Origin: Fusobacteria bacterium ZRK30
Lineage (GTDB): Bacteria; Fusobacteriota; Fusobacteriia; Fusobacteriales; Fusobacteriaceae
Assembly (NCBI GenBank): GCA_024628785.1
Contig: CP102408.1
Coordinates: 1 to 64,000 of the forward strand
DNA: 64,000 nucleotides
Direction of reading: 5' to 3'
Shown here piece after piece: positions 1 to 8,020 of the stretch. Each line of letters begins with the position of its first letter. The stretch's first letter is position 1. Position numbers and translations under genes: made by a program. The notes beneath the pieces are model-generated. The model saw nothing but the letters and a program-made list of their open reading frames with translations. It made no database searches and was not told where the DNA came from.

Positions 1-940
1 TGAATAGCATTAATAAAGGACTTAAAAACCAAGATGGGTCACCAACTCTTTCTATAGATGATCATTCCTATTATTTAAAATCAACTGAAAAACATAAGGA
101 ATGGGGGATTATGTTGGAAGAAAAACAAGATCTTAATTTTAAGGATAATTCCTTAGAAATATGGAAACAAGTTAAAAAAAAATAATTCCGGTAGTATCTA
201 TCAACAAAATATTTTACTCACTTATAATAAGGTCTATCCAAATAAAAACAGTGATGAAAATTATTATTGGATAATCTTTACAAAATCAGACCTTTCAGAA
301 TATGAGCATAAAAATAATTTAAATTTTTTTCAAAGAACGTTATTTTTAGCAATTATAGCTTTACTATTGTCTATTATATATTCAAACTCTAAATATTCAG
401 AATATGAATATTCTAGATTACTATTGAAAAAATAAAGAATTAAATAATAGAAATAAAGAATTATTTTATGATTCTACAATAGATAAGCTAACTGATATTT
501 ACAATAGAAACTATCTTCTAGAACTGTTCGTGAAAGAATTTTCAAAATGTTTAAGACATAATATTAACCTGGTTTGTTTAATTATTGATTTAGATAACTT
601 TAAAGAGACTAATGATACTTATGGACATTTAGCTGGTGATTATGTTTTAAAAACGGTTTCCCAACTTATAAAAAATAAGATTAGAAGTGAAGATATTTTT
701 GGTAGGTATGGTGGAGATGAATTTTTGTTGATATTACCATATACCAGCTTGAATGATGGGAAAAAAGTAGCAGAAAAAATAAAAAATAAGATAAAGAAGA
801 AACAATTTAAAAATAAAGGAGTGAACTTTCGTGTAACCTTTAGTGTGGGAATTTCAAAATTAGATCAGTCAATGAAAAACATAGATGACCTAATTGAAAA
901 GGCTGATATTTCACTCTATAAATCAAAGAAAAGGAGATAA
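1..940 (+). pseudogene. Membrane diguanylate cyclase (GGDEF), 5' cut by window edge, two frameshifts
   Basis: This would synthesise cyclic di-GMP at the membrane. The C-terminal part (from about 434) carries an intact catalytic GGDEF motif in GRYGGDEFLLILP, and an RxxD inhibitory-site motif (RSED) sits five residues before it. Upstream, a hydrophobic segment at about 330-390 is the membrane anchor, and the part before it would be the extracytoplasmic sensor. The gene is open from position 3 but changes frame twice: a stop at 183-185 follows a run of nine A (174-182), and a stop at 433-435 follows six A (427-432). Removing one A at each place restores one continuous protein. The best-supported reading is a decayed gene, but homopolymer sequencing errors or slippage are alternatives. 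An intact GGDEF-only product could also start inside, for example at the GTG at 530. Confidence 0.8.
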
Positions 941-946
941 AATTTT

Positions 947-1653
947 ATGAAAAAAGGATTTACAATAATTGAATTGTTGATAGTAATCGCTATAATTGGT
1001 GTTCTCGCTGGAACTGTTGCACCAAAATTATTAAAATTGTATTCGCTTCCAATAGTGGTAGTAAAACAAATAAAGTCGTTGAAAAGAGGGATAACAACGG
1101 TGGATGGTATTATATAAGGAGTACTGGTGAAATCTATGCCAATCTTCCCGATGGAGCCTATACCCATGATCCTATCTATGAAATCTGGAATGAAAAAGAG
1201 GATTCTTTTAACATCGACAACGAAACTAAGAAAGTTACTTCTTCTGGCAATAACAACGAAACTAAAAAAAGTAGCTCAAATAAAAATAATACTTGGGACA
1301 ACATAGGGCTTCCGACTTTAAAAGGCGAAAATTATTTTGTAGGAGGAAATGGGCAGTTTTATGAACGTCCTTATGGTAGTGGTAAATATGTCGTAGATAT
1401 ACAACCTAATATTGGTTGGTTACCAAATTTTGTTCCCAATGGGAAATTAACAGGTAACTATTCCGTTTATATTGATGATAAATTAGTTAATAGTGGAAAA
1501 GGATCGCCTACTCAAGGGGGAAAAGCAATAATTATTCCCTCTTACAAACAAAATACAGGGGGCAGTTCTTCTAAGAATCTAAAGGTTGCTTTTGAATATA
1601 TTAAAAATAGAAAGAAGAAAGTTATATATGGTGAGATTCCACTTAAAAACTAA
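947..1653 (+). pseudogene. Type IV-type pilin/pseudopilin, frameshifted and internally deleted
   Basis: The ATG at 947 opens a typical class III prepilin N-terminus (MKKGFTIIELLIVIAIIGV), with cleavage expected between G and F and Glu5 present. The frame stops at 1115-1117. A second frame (about 1042-1653) continues a pilin body with GGWYYI, GEIYANLP and YEIWNE, the same signature as the pilin at 3884. Compared with that gene, the stretch between the hydrophobic helix and the GGWYYI region is missing and the frame is shifted at about 1040. The C-terminal body is otherwise open for some 200 codons, so the damage looks recent. It lies just after the diguanylate cyclase and before the HD-GYP gene, so all these signalling and pilin genes may once have been one functional set. 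Confidence 0.8.
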
Positions 1654-1722
1654 ACTTAAATAAGTGTACGACTAGGATAGTATGATTGTTTGTAAATATA
1701 TTCTACAAAGGGGGAAATTTTA

Positions 1723-3852
1723 TTGTTTTTTTATAAAATGTTTAATTTTAAAAAAATGTGTATACTATTATTTATCTTTTTATTTCAATTAAGTTTATCC
1801 AATCCTATTTTGAGGGTAGGAGTATATAAAGACTCTATTATAACTAATCAACAAAATAAAGGATATTTAATAGAAGAAATTTTAAAGTGGGGAGAAACTT
1901 CAGGGTATAAGATAGAAATAGTTATTTATGAATGGGCAGCCCTTGAAAAAGATTTTATAGATGGAAAAATAGATGCAATCTATCCCGTCAATATAACGGA
2001 AAAAAGAAAATTATATATGGTTTTTACTGGAATAATAACATCAAATCCATTTTCTATATATTCAAAGATACCACATACTATAAATTCTTTAGAAGTCCTT
2101 GAGAATAAAAGGGTTGGTACCTATAATTCTCAATTATTTAAGGAAAATTTAGAGGATAAAATAAAAGGGTTGAAATATGTTAATACAAAGAAAAAATTGT
2201 TTGAAGATTATTACAATGGAGTTTTTGACTATATAATAACCTATCACGAATCAATTAGAAAAAACACAAAAGAATTTAATGTCGTTGGAAATCTTTGGTT
2301 TGAGGATGAGGGAAGAATTGGTTTACAAAAAAAATATAAGCATTTAATTTCTAGTCTAAATTCACATTTTTTACAAAAAAATGGTAACTTAAAGTCGGAA
2401 ATTTTGAAAAAAGCTGAAGATGAAAAAAATAATGATCTTATCTTTAAAACTAAACAAATGGTTAAATATAAGAAACCCGTAAAATTAGATATAATAGTCC
2501 ATAAGCTGGCAAAACCATTTGTAAGAATGGAAAATGGTCAATTAGCTGGAGATTCGATAGAGGTTATCGAGCTTTTTAATAAACTATCTCCATATATTTA
2601 TTTGAATATAATTCAAGCAGATGCCCAGGATAGTTTTAATAATGAAGTAGAAGCACTAAAAAATGGTGAAAGAGATGCAATGTTCCCTATGGGAATTACT
2701 AAGAAAAGGGATGAAAAATTTAAAAAGGTAGACCTAACATACAATGACTATATTATTCTTTTAGGTAATAAATCCAGTCCAAAAGTCTCTTCTATCTATG
2801 AAGCTAAAGGTTTGATTGGAGTCGCAGAAAGTAAGATGTTAGAAAATCTTCTATTAAAAAATATCCCTAGGCAGAAAATCAGAAAGTTTGAAAAAAGAAA
2901 AACAGCTTTAGATGCTTTAAATGAAGGAAAAATAAATTACCTTATTGATGTTCAGACGACAAGTGAAGATTATCTATCTAAAAAAAAATATATAAATATT
3001 GTTAAAGTTCTAGAAGTATCACCTATAGAGTATAGATTTTATCTTACTCCAAATATTGATGAAAGAATTTATGAAGATATAAATTTAATTGTAGAATTTA
3101 TAAATAATGAAGAAGGAACCAGGATTGTTATCGCAGAGAAGGTTCCTGCATACCTTTCAAAAAATTTAAAAATTTTTAAATTTTTAATGTTAATAATTAT
3201 TATTATAATTGGTTTTTACAGATGGAAATATATAAAGGAAAAGATAAATAGCGAAAAGATATTTAAGGCTCTCATAGGAAGTTTAGAAAATGTTAACCAC
3301 ATCAATCATATGGAAACAGGTATTCATATAGAAAGAGTAGGTGGATATTCAGAAATTTTAGCTAAAGGGTTAAAATTACCTAGAGAGACTACAAAAGAAA
3401 TTAAGATCTTTGCATCTCTGCACGACGTCGGTAAGGTAGTTATTCCTAAAGAAATTTTGAATAAATCTGGCAAATTAACAGAAGAGGAATTTGAAATAAT
3501 AAAAAATCACACCATAAAGGGAGCTGAAATAATAGATAATTTGAAAAATATATCTAAAAACCCAAATTTGGCTATAAATATCGCGTTATATCATCATGAA
3601 AAATGGAATGGAAGAGGATATCCCGAAGGATTGGTAGGGGAAGATATACCTATAGAAGCACGTATAGTCGGCTTAGCTGATGTTTATGATGCTTTACGGA
3701 TGCCTAGAGTATATAAAGAAGGATTTACCCATGAAAAAGCTTATGAAATAATATTAGAGGACAGCGGTGAACATTTCGATCCAAAATTAGTGGATATTTT
3801 TAAGCAAAAAAATAAGGAGTTTAAAAATATATATGATTTAAGTCTCAAATAA
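1723..3852 (+). CDS. Two-domain periplasmic-binding sensor with HD-GYP c-di-GMP phosphodiesterase output
   Basis: This is a predicted inner-membrane receptor that degrades cyclic di-GMP in response to an external small molecule. A signal-like hydrophobic N-terminus is followed by two SBP_bac_3 (PBPb) ligand-binding domains (about residues 30-225 and 250-480), a membrane segment rich in Ile (about 484-501), and an HD-GYP domain with HDVGK at about 567 and the GYP motif in GRGYPEG at about 629-635. All expected metal-ligand motifs are present, so it should be active. I chose the TTG at 1723 because GGGGG at 1709-1714 is spaced about nine bases from it, whereas the first ATG (1738) is too far. 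It sits between two pilin genes and downstream of a GGDEF gene, suggesting c-di-GMP control of pili or secretion. Confidence 0.88.
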   Translation: MFFYKMFNFKKMCILLFIFLFQLSLSNPILRVGVYKDSIITNQQNKGYLIEEILKWGETSGYKIEIVIYEWAALEKDFIDGKIDAIYPVNITEKRKLYMVFTGIITSNPFSIYSKIPHTINSLEVLENKRVGTYNSQLFKENLEDKIKGLKYVNTKKKLFEDYYNGVFDYIITYHESIRKNTKEFNVVGNLWFEDEGRIGLQKKYKHLISSLNSHFLQKNGNLKSEILKKAEDEKNNDLIFKTKQMVKYKKPVKLDIIVHKLAKPFVRMENGQLAGDSIEVIELFNKLSPYIYLNIIQADAQDSFNNEVEALKNGERDAMFPMGITKKRDEKFKKVDLTYNDYIILLGNKSSPKVSSIYEAKGLIGVAESKMLENLLLKNIPRQKIRKFEKRKTALDALNEGKINYLIDVQTTSEDYLSKKKYINIVKVLEVSPIEYRFYLTPNIDERIYEDINLIVEFINNEEGTRIVIAEKVPAYLSKNLKIFKFLMLIIIIIIGFYRWKYIKEKINSEKIFKALIGSLENVNHINHMETGIHIERVGGYSEILAKGLKLPRETTKEIKIFASLHDVGKVVIPKEILNKSGKLTEEEFEIIKNHTIKGAEIIDNLKNISKNPNLAINIALYHHEKWNGRGYPEGLVGEDIPIEARIVGLADVYDALRMPRVYKEGFTHEKAYEIILEDSGEHFDPKLVDIFKQKNKEFKNIYDLSLK

Positions 3853-3883
3853 AAATAGACTAATACATAAGGATGTGATTTTT

Positions 3884-4705
3884 ATGGATAACAAAAATGG
3901 TTTTACCTTAATTGAATTGTTAATAGTTATTGCTATTATTGGAGTTTTGGCTATTACAGCCATACCAAAACTTAGAAAAGAACTCCGTAAAGCTAAGGTC
4001 GCAAAGGTACAGCACAAACTAGGATTAATCAGATTTAAACTTTCTTTAGAGAGTAATCTCTCTTTTGAATTCCCTGATTTAGTTTCCAACGATACAAATT
4101 TATTGAATAAATTTGATATCCATCCTACAGAACCTTTTTCATCTGATAGTAATTCATATGGAGAAACCGATAAAGTTGTTTCTACTAGAGATAATACTGG
4201 TGGATGGTACTATATTAAGGAGGAAGGAGAAATCTATGCCAACCTGCCTAATGGTGCCTATACTGGGGATTCAAAATATGAAATTTGGAATGACAATCAG
4301 ACAGTTACAATAACAGATTTACAAAATTTACAAGATGTCTGCAATATAGAGGCAATGGAAATCAATGATCAAGGAGAATATATAAGTAATTCAAGTTTTG
4401 AAGATTTTAATACAGGAATATATACTCAAGTAGATGTTAGCAAGATAGAGCAGTGGAATACCATGGCTTCAAATAATAAGGAAGATGACTTCTTAGAAGT
4501 TCCTGTTGCAGATTGGAATGACTTTTTTGAACTAAATAAAAATAAAGTAACTTCTTTATACCAAGACATTGTAACAGTATTAGGAACGATGAACTGGTCT
4601 ATAAGCCAGAGCTGGGGAGCTGGGCAGAGCTCTACCACTATTAGTGTAGGATCTGAAGGAGATACTGTTATTTTAGAAACTATGAAAGATGAAAACGATG
4701 AATAG
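3884..4705 (+). CDS. Type IV-type pilin/pseudopilin, probably prematurely stopped
   Basis: This would be a pilus or type II secretion pseudopilin subunit, exported and cleaved by prepilin peptidase. The N-terminus (MDNKNGFTLIELLIVIAIIGV) has the G/F cleavage site and Glu5. The body contains the GGWYYI and GEIYANLPNGAYT signature shared with the broken copy at 947-1653. I use the ATG at 3884, which has AAGGA about ten bases upstream; an upstream GTG at 3875 is in frame but lies inside the ribosome-binding region. After the TAG stop, the same frame stays open to a TGA at 4760-4762 and encodes VIYLGTYEVLEGQTVIKF, a plausible last beta strand. The TAG may therefore be a CAG-to-TAG nonsense change. 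No pilus assembly genes are in the window. Confidence 0.85.
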   Translation: MDNKNGFTLIELLIVIAIIGVLAITAIPKLRKELRKAKVAKVQHKLGLIRFKLSLESNLSFEFPDLVSNDTNLLNKFDIHPTEPFSSDSNSYGETDKVVSTRDNTGGWYYIKEEGEIYANLPNGAYTGDSKYEIWNDNQTVTITDLQNLQDVCNIEAMEINDQGEYISNSSFEDFNTGIYTQVDVSKIEQWNTMASNNKEDDFLEVPVADWNDFFELNKNKVTSLYQDIVTVLGTMNWSISQSWGAGQSSTTISVGSEGDTVILETMKDENDE

Positions 4706-4762
4706 GTAATTTATTTAGGGACATATGAAGTTCTTGAAGGCCAGACAGTTATTAAATTTTGA
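4706..4762 (+). other. In-frame readthrough tail of the pilin gene
   Basis: Eighteen sense codons follow the TAG of the pilin gene in the same frame and end at TGA. They encode an amphipathic strand-like tail (VIYLGTYEVLEGQTVIKF). This suggests that the ancestral pilin ended here and that the TAG is a point mutation or is suppressed. Confidence 0.5.
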
Positions 4763-4800
4763 TAATTATAAATAATGCTAACAGTATAAATGGAGGATAT

Positions 4801-6018
4801 ACGAAATATTTATTTTTAATAATTAACTTATTTATTTTTGGATATGAAAGTAAAAGTAGTAGTGCTCAAACTACAGAAAAACTCAAAACATCCAATCTTA
4901 TAAAAATAATAAAAAATGTAAAGATAGAAGAAATCCCCGAGGAATTTCGTGAGTATGAAGAGCAAGGTTATAATCGTTATGTTGGTTATCAAGCACCAAA
5001 TGGTAAAAATATACATTTGCTTATTATGAATAGAATTTCTGATTATCAAATTATAAAGTCATACAATGTATTGAGCCATTATCTCAAGCCAAATATAGAA
5101 TCTCCAATGGGCGGAATAATACAAAAAGAATTAATAGCTAATTCGATGGCTAATAATAATGCTATATTAAAGCTCGTGAATTATCGTGATGAACCAAAAT
5201 ACAATGATGATTTGCCTGGTCAACCACTTTTTGAAGAAGAAATTCAAGTTGAGGGAGGGAACTGGTATATGTCACAAAACTATGAACATCGTGATGCTTC
5301 ATATGAAGAAATCCTACATTTAGTTCATGATTATGGAATAGGCGTATTAAATGCTGATAATAATATAAAAGGTGCTTTACCAAAGTTTCAATTAGAATTA
5401 AATTATTATCAAAAGTTGGCATTGAGAAATTCTTGGATGCCTCCAGAGGATATAATTTATGAATGGACTAGTGATGAAAATAGCATTGATCAAGAATATT
5501 TAGCAAGTGTTATCGATGCTTATTACGGTCTATGGGGCGCAAGAAATGAACCCACTGAATCTGGTAGAAGTATGTGGGGAATGTATAAAATAAAAACTAG
5601 AGAAGATTTTTATAAAAAACCATCTATAGATAATTCTTATTTATTAATAGAAAAGATTTTTCATAAATATCTTACTTACAATGCATATCTTTCAGATAGT
5701 TTAAAAGGTGAATTTTCTCTTAAATTTGATCCTTCTAAGCCGTATACCAATCATTCAAGATATTTGAAAGATATAACAATAACTGGTAATAATTATGTTT
5801 CAGTTATTGTTAATGAATTAGATAATAATATTACTGGCAACGGTTCCAAAACAACTGTAATTTTTAATGGGGAACAAAATGGTTATAATATAACTTATAA
5901 TCTAAAAAATCCTCAAAAAGAAATTATAGTTAAAGATATTGACCCAAGTGATGGAGATGATGGAATAAATATCTTAAATAATATAAATTTTATTGCTTTT
6001 AAGGATGATCGTTCTTAA
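4801..6018 (+). CDS. Secreted protein with RTX-like C-terminal segment, start codon unclear
   Basis: I do not recognise the main body. A hydrophobic signal-like segment follows position 4801 (KYLFLIINLFIFGY). Residues downstream include YEEILHLVHDYGIGV, which recalls a metallopeptidase helix but lacks a clean HExxH. The C-terminus (TVIFNGEQNGYNITY, then DGDDGINILNNINFIAFKD) matches a pattern common in RTX and haemolysin-type secreted proteins, where a V-F-G-Y strand is followed by an Asp/Gly-rich strand and L-x-N-I-x-x-x-x-F-x-D. No ATG lies in frame near the Shine-Dalgarno sequence GGAGG (4792-4796). The codon at 4801 is ACG, and the nearest possible non-ATG start is a TTG at 4759. The gene may have lost its ATG or use a rare start. 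It lies downstream of the pilin and HD-GYP genes. Confidence 0.55.
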   Translation, partial: TKYLFLIINLFIFGYESKSSSAQTTEKLKTSNLIKIIKNVKIEEIPEEFREYEEQGYNRYVGYQAPNGKNIHLLIMNRISDYQIIKSYNVLSHYLKPNIESPMGGIIQKELIANSMANNNAILKLVNYRDEPKYNDDLPGQPLFEEEIQVEGGNWYMSQNYEHRDASYEEILHLVHDYGIGVLNADNNIKGALPKFQLELNYYQKLALRNSWMPPEDIIYEWTSDENSIDQEYLASVIDAYYGLWGARNEPTESGRSMWGMYKIKTREDFYKKPSIDNSYLLIEKIFHKYLTYNAYLSDSLKGEFSLKFDPSKPYTNHSRYLKDITITGNNYVSVIVNELDNNITGNGSKTTVIFNGEQNGYNITYNLKNPQKEIIVKDIDPSDGDDGINILNNINFIAFKDDRS

Positions 6019-6174
6019 TTAGAGTTATAATAAAAAAATCTTCCCTAGGTACAAATAAGAAAAAAATATCTAGAAACTTAAAAAGAAATTTTTTTCTTTC
6101 CCCTTCCCTTATAGAGTACGATCCATATGGGGCAACACTTCGCTGATTAATAAGTATAAGATTGGGGGACCCTC

Positions 6175-6265
6175 GACCATCCCTGCCTCCCATAGACCCT
6201 CTGGATAGAAGAACAGTTCATTCCCTAAAAGAGCTATCCTCGAAGTATGGCAGGGATAAACGGTC
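6175..6265. ncRNA. Candidate structured RNA (rod-like fold), strand unknown
   Basis: This GC-richer block sits in AT-rich DNA. GACC (6175-6178) plus ATCCCTGCC (6179-6187) pairs with GGCAGGGAT (6249-6257) and GGTC (6262-6265). Inside, GGATAG (6203-6208) pairs with CTATCC (6234-6239). The two inner stems are separated by an asymmetric internal loop, giving a rod with a central bubble that superficially resembles 6S RNA. Neither strand shows a convincing gene here. The minus strand has a short frame between stops (ending ...LPHMDRTL) that may be an accident. I cannot assign a family. Confidence 0.4.
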
Positions 6266-6558
6266 TCAGATATCCTCTTTTAGAATTCAAAATCATAGAA
6301 TGAAACTTTTAAATACCTAAAGACAATCAAAAAAAAATAGATGAATAAAGATAATATCTATTTCTTTTTCTCATTTTTTAAACTCAAAACCTATATTTAA
6401 AACAAAAAAACTCTCCACTTTTATTTTTTTATCTTCAATTACTTCAAACTTCTTACCTTTTATTCCTTACTTCACATTGACCCTCTCGTTTCCATTTTAA
6501 GTCTTTTAAAAACTTCTTCCTTTATATTTATTACCTTAATATCCCTAAATAATAAAAA

Positions 6559-6587
6559 TTGAGTTCTATTTTTTATTATTGTATAAT
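6559..6587 (+). promoter_or_regulatory. Sigma70-type promoter for the RpiR regulator
   Basis: TTGAGT (6559-6564) and TATAAT (6582-6587) are separated by 17 bases. The regulator gene starts 26 bases after the -10 box behind AGGAGGG. Confidence 0.7.
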
Positions 6588-6612
6588 GTTTTTATAAAAA
6601 GGAGGGTAAATT

Positions 6613-7419
6613 ATGAATATCATTTTAGAAATCCAAAATAAGTATAATTCTCTAACTCAAAAAGAAAAAGAATTAGTTGATTATATTTTAAAAAATAAAA
6701 ATAAAATCAACAATATTAGTATAACTACGCTATCAAAAGAAATAGGAATATCACCATCAACAATTACACGATTTTCGAAAAAAATAAATTGTGATAGTTT
6801 TGTAGATATGAAAATGAAATTAAATTTATTAAAAAATGAAGTTAAACAAAAAAAAAGTGACAATATTTTTTCAAATGTTCATAACTATTATGCTGAAACA
6901 ATTAATAATGCTAAAAATTTATTGACCGATAAATCAATTAATAATTTAGTCCGTGAAATTAAAAAATCAAACAAAATTTATATTTACGGTGTAGGAAGTT
7001 CGGGTTTATCAGGACAAGAAATAATGCAAAGATTACTAAGAATGGGCTTTAATGTTCATTGTATAACAGATTCTCATATGATGAGAATCAGCAGTGCTAT
7101 TGTATCTGATGAAGATTTAGTTATAGGAATTTCAATTTCTGGTGAAACAAAAGAAGTTATAGATGCACTAAAAATATGTAAAAGAAATAATGCGAAGACT
7201 ATAGGAATTAGTGGTTCTAAAGAAAGTCGTATAAATAAATTTGTAGATGAATTAATTATTGTTCCTAACACATCATTTATTGGAAATGAAACTTTTATAA
7301 ATACACAATTTTCAACGATGTATCTATTTGATTTAATTTCTATGATTTTATTAAATGATTTAAAATTAAAAGAAAAAATGCAAAAGACAGTTGATGTAAT
7401 TATCAATCCTAAATTTTAA
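6613..7419 (+). CDS. RpiR/MurR-family transcriptional regulator (HTH plus SIS)
   Basis: This is a predicted DNA-binding sensor of a sugar phosphate or amino-sugar phosphate. An N-terminal HTH_6 domain (residues about 1-75, with TTLSKEIGISPSTITRFSKK) is followed by a SIS sugar-phosphate domain (about 110-240, with IYIYGVGSSGLSGQEIM and GISISGETKEVIDALK). The length of 268 residues is usual for the family. The start at 6613 has an AAGGAGGG site nine bases upstream. It stands alone with its own promoter and is not next to any obvious target. Within the window, the PTS-NanE pair at 24.8-27.0 kb is the type of operon this family often controls, but that link is inference. Confidence 0.9.
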   Translation: MNIILEIQNKYNSLTQKEKELVDYILKNKNKINNISITTLSKEIGISPSTITRFSKKINCDSFVDMKMKLNLLKNEVKQKKSDNIFSNVHNYYAETINNAKNLLTDKSINNLVREIKKSNKIYIYGVGSSGLSGQEIMQRLLRMGFNVHCITDSHMMRISSAIVSDEDLVIGISISGETKEVIDALKICKRNNAKTIGISGSKESRINKFVDELIIVPNTSFIGNETFINTQFSTMYLFDLISMILLNDLKLKEKMQKTVDVIINPKF

Positions 7420-8020
7420 GTTAAGCTTTTGTAGTCTTGACTTTGTCAAGTAAACAATTAAATAAAAAGTTCATTTAAAAGGCTTCCTTCCTATAATTTA
7501 TAGGACTCAAGTTTTTTAATTTTAAGCTAAGCTTTCTTTGTTATAAAATGTTATTCTACTTATTTTTTTACTTTTAAATTTCGAAGTTTATAGTAGTTGA
7601 GCTTTAGCAGTACTGTTTCTACAATAACGATCGTGTCTTACTCAACCAAGACAAGATGGTTATTGCTTCGTCTTCCCCATTTAGGGGAAAACATAATTAA
7701 GATAGTGCAAGAAACCTTCTGTTACTTTTTCTTGCCCACATTTAAAATTTATTCTACAAATTAGAATGAATTTTAATAATCGTGGCATCAAAGTAACCCG
7801 TATCAAGGGCGGAATCCTTGGAACTTTTTTTCTTTCTCTTTTATTTTATTTTTCAAACAAAATCACATTTAAAATTAAATTTAATTATATCCACTAAATT
7901 TAATTTCTACAATCTCAAGGAAATAATAGTTAAAAAATATATCGTACCAATTTGAGACAATATATTTTTTATTTATTTTAAATCCATCTCTATTCCTTTT
8001 TTTTATTCTAAACTATTATA
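7420..8020. other. Intergenic region after the RpiR gene
   Basis: No protein gene is supported. It holds the multi-hairpin block at 7580-7831 and, at 7444-7465, a sequence (TGTCAAGTAAACAATTAAAT) resembling one at 61452, possibly an old mobile-element end. The rest is AT-rich. Confidence 0.5.
7580..7831 (+). ncRNA. Candidate multi-hairpin RNA ending in a terminator
   Basis: This is a run of hairpins without a gene. AATAAC/GTTATT encloses TGTCTT-actcaacc-AAGACA (about 7622-7665). Next come CCCCatttaGGGG (about 7676-7690), GCAAGAAA/TTTCTTGC (about 7708-7735) and a 12-bp stem AAAATTTATTCT/AGAATGAATTTT (about 7744-7775). The last hairpin, CAAGG-N7-CCTTG at 7804-7820, is followed by TTTTTTT, as expected for a factor-independent terminator on the plus strand. 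The 5' end cannot be fixed from the sequence. It could instead be a fossil mobile element. Confidence 0.35.

Larger units (their letters stand above)
6019..6612. other. Intergenic region with RNA-like block and RpiR promoter
   Basis: No supported gene. It contains the structured block at 6175-6265, a poly-T/poly-A stretch at about 6080-6100, an AT-rich filler from 6300 to 6550, and the promoter at 6559-6587 for the regulator that follows. Confidence 0.6.

Noticed and set aside
7580-7831. tRNA, tmRNA or RNase P RNA gene
   Set aside because: No cloverleaf, CCA-type acceptor pairing, tmRNA tag frame or conserved RNase P core could be found.
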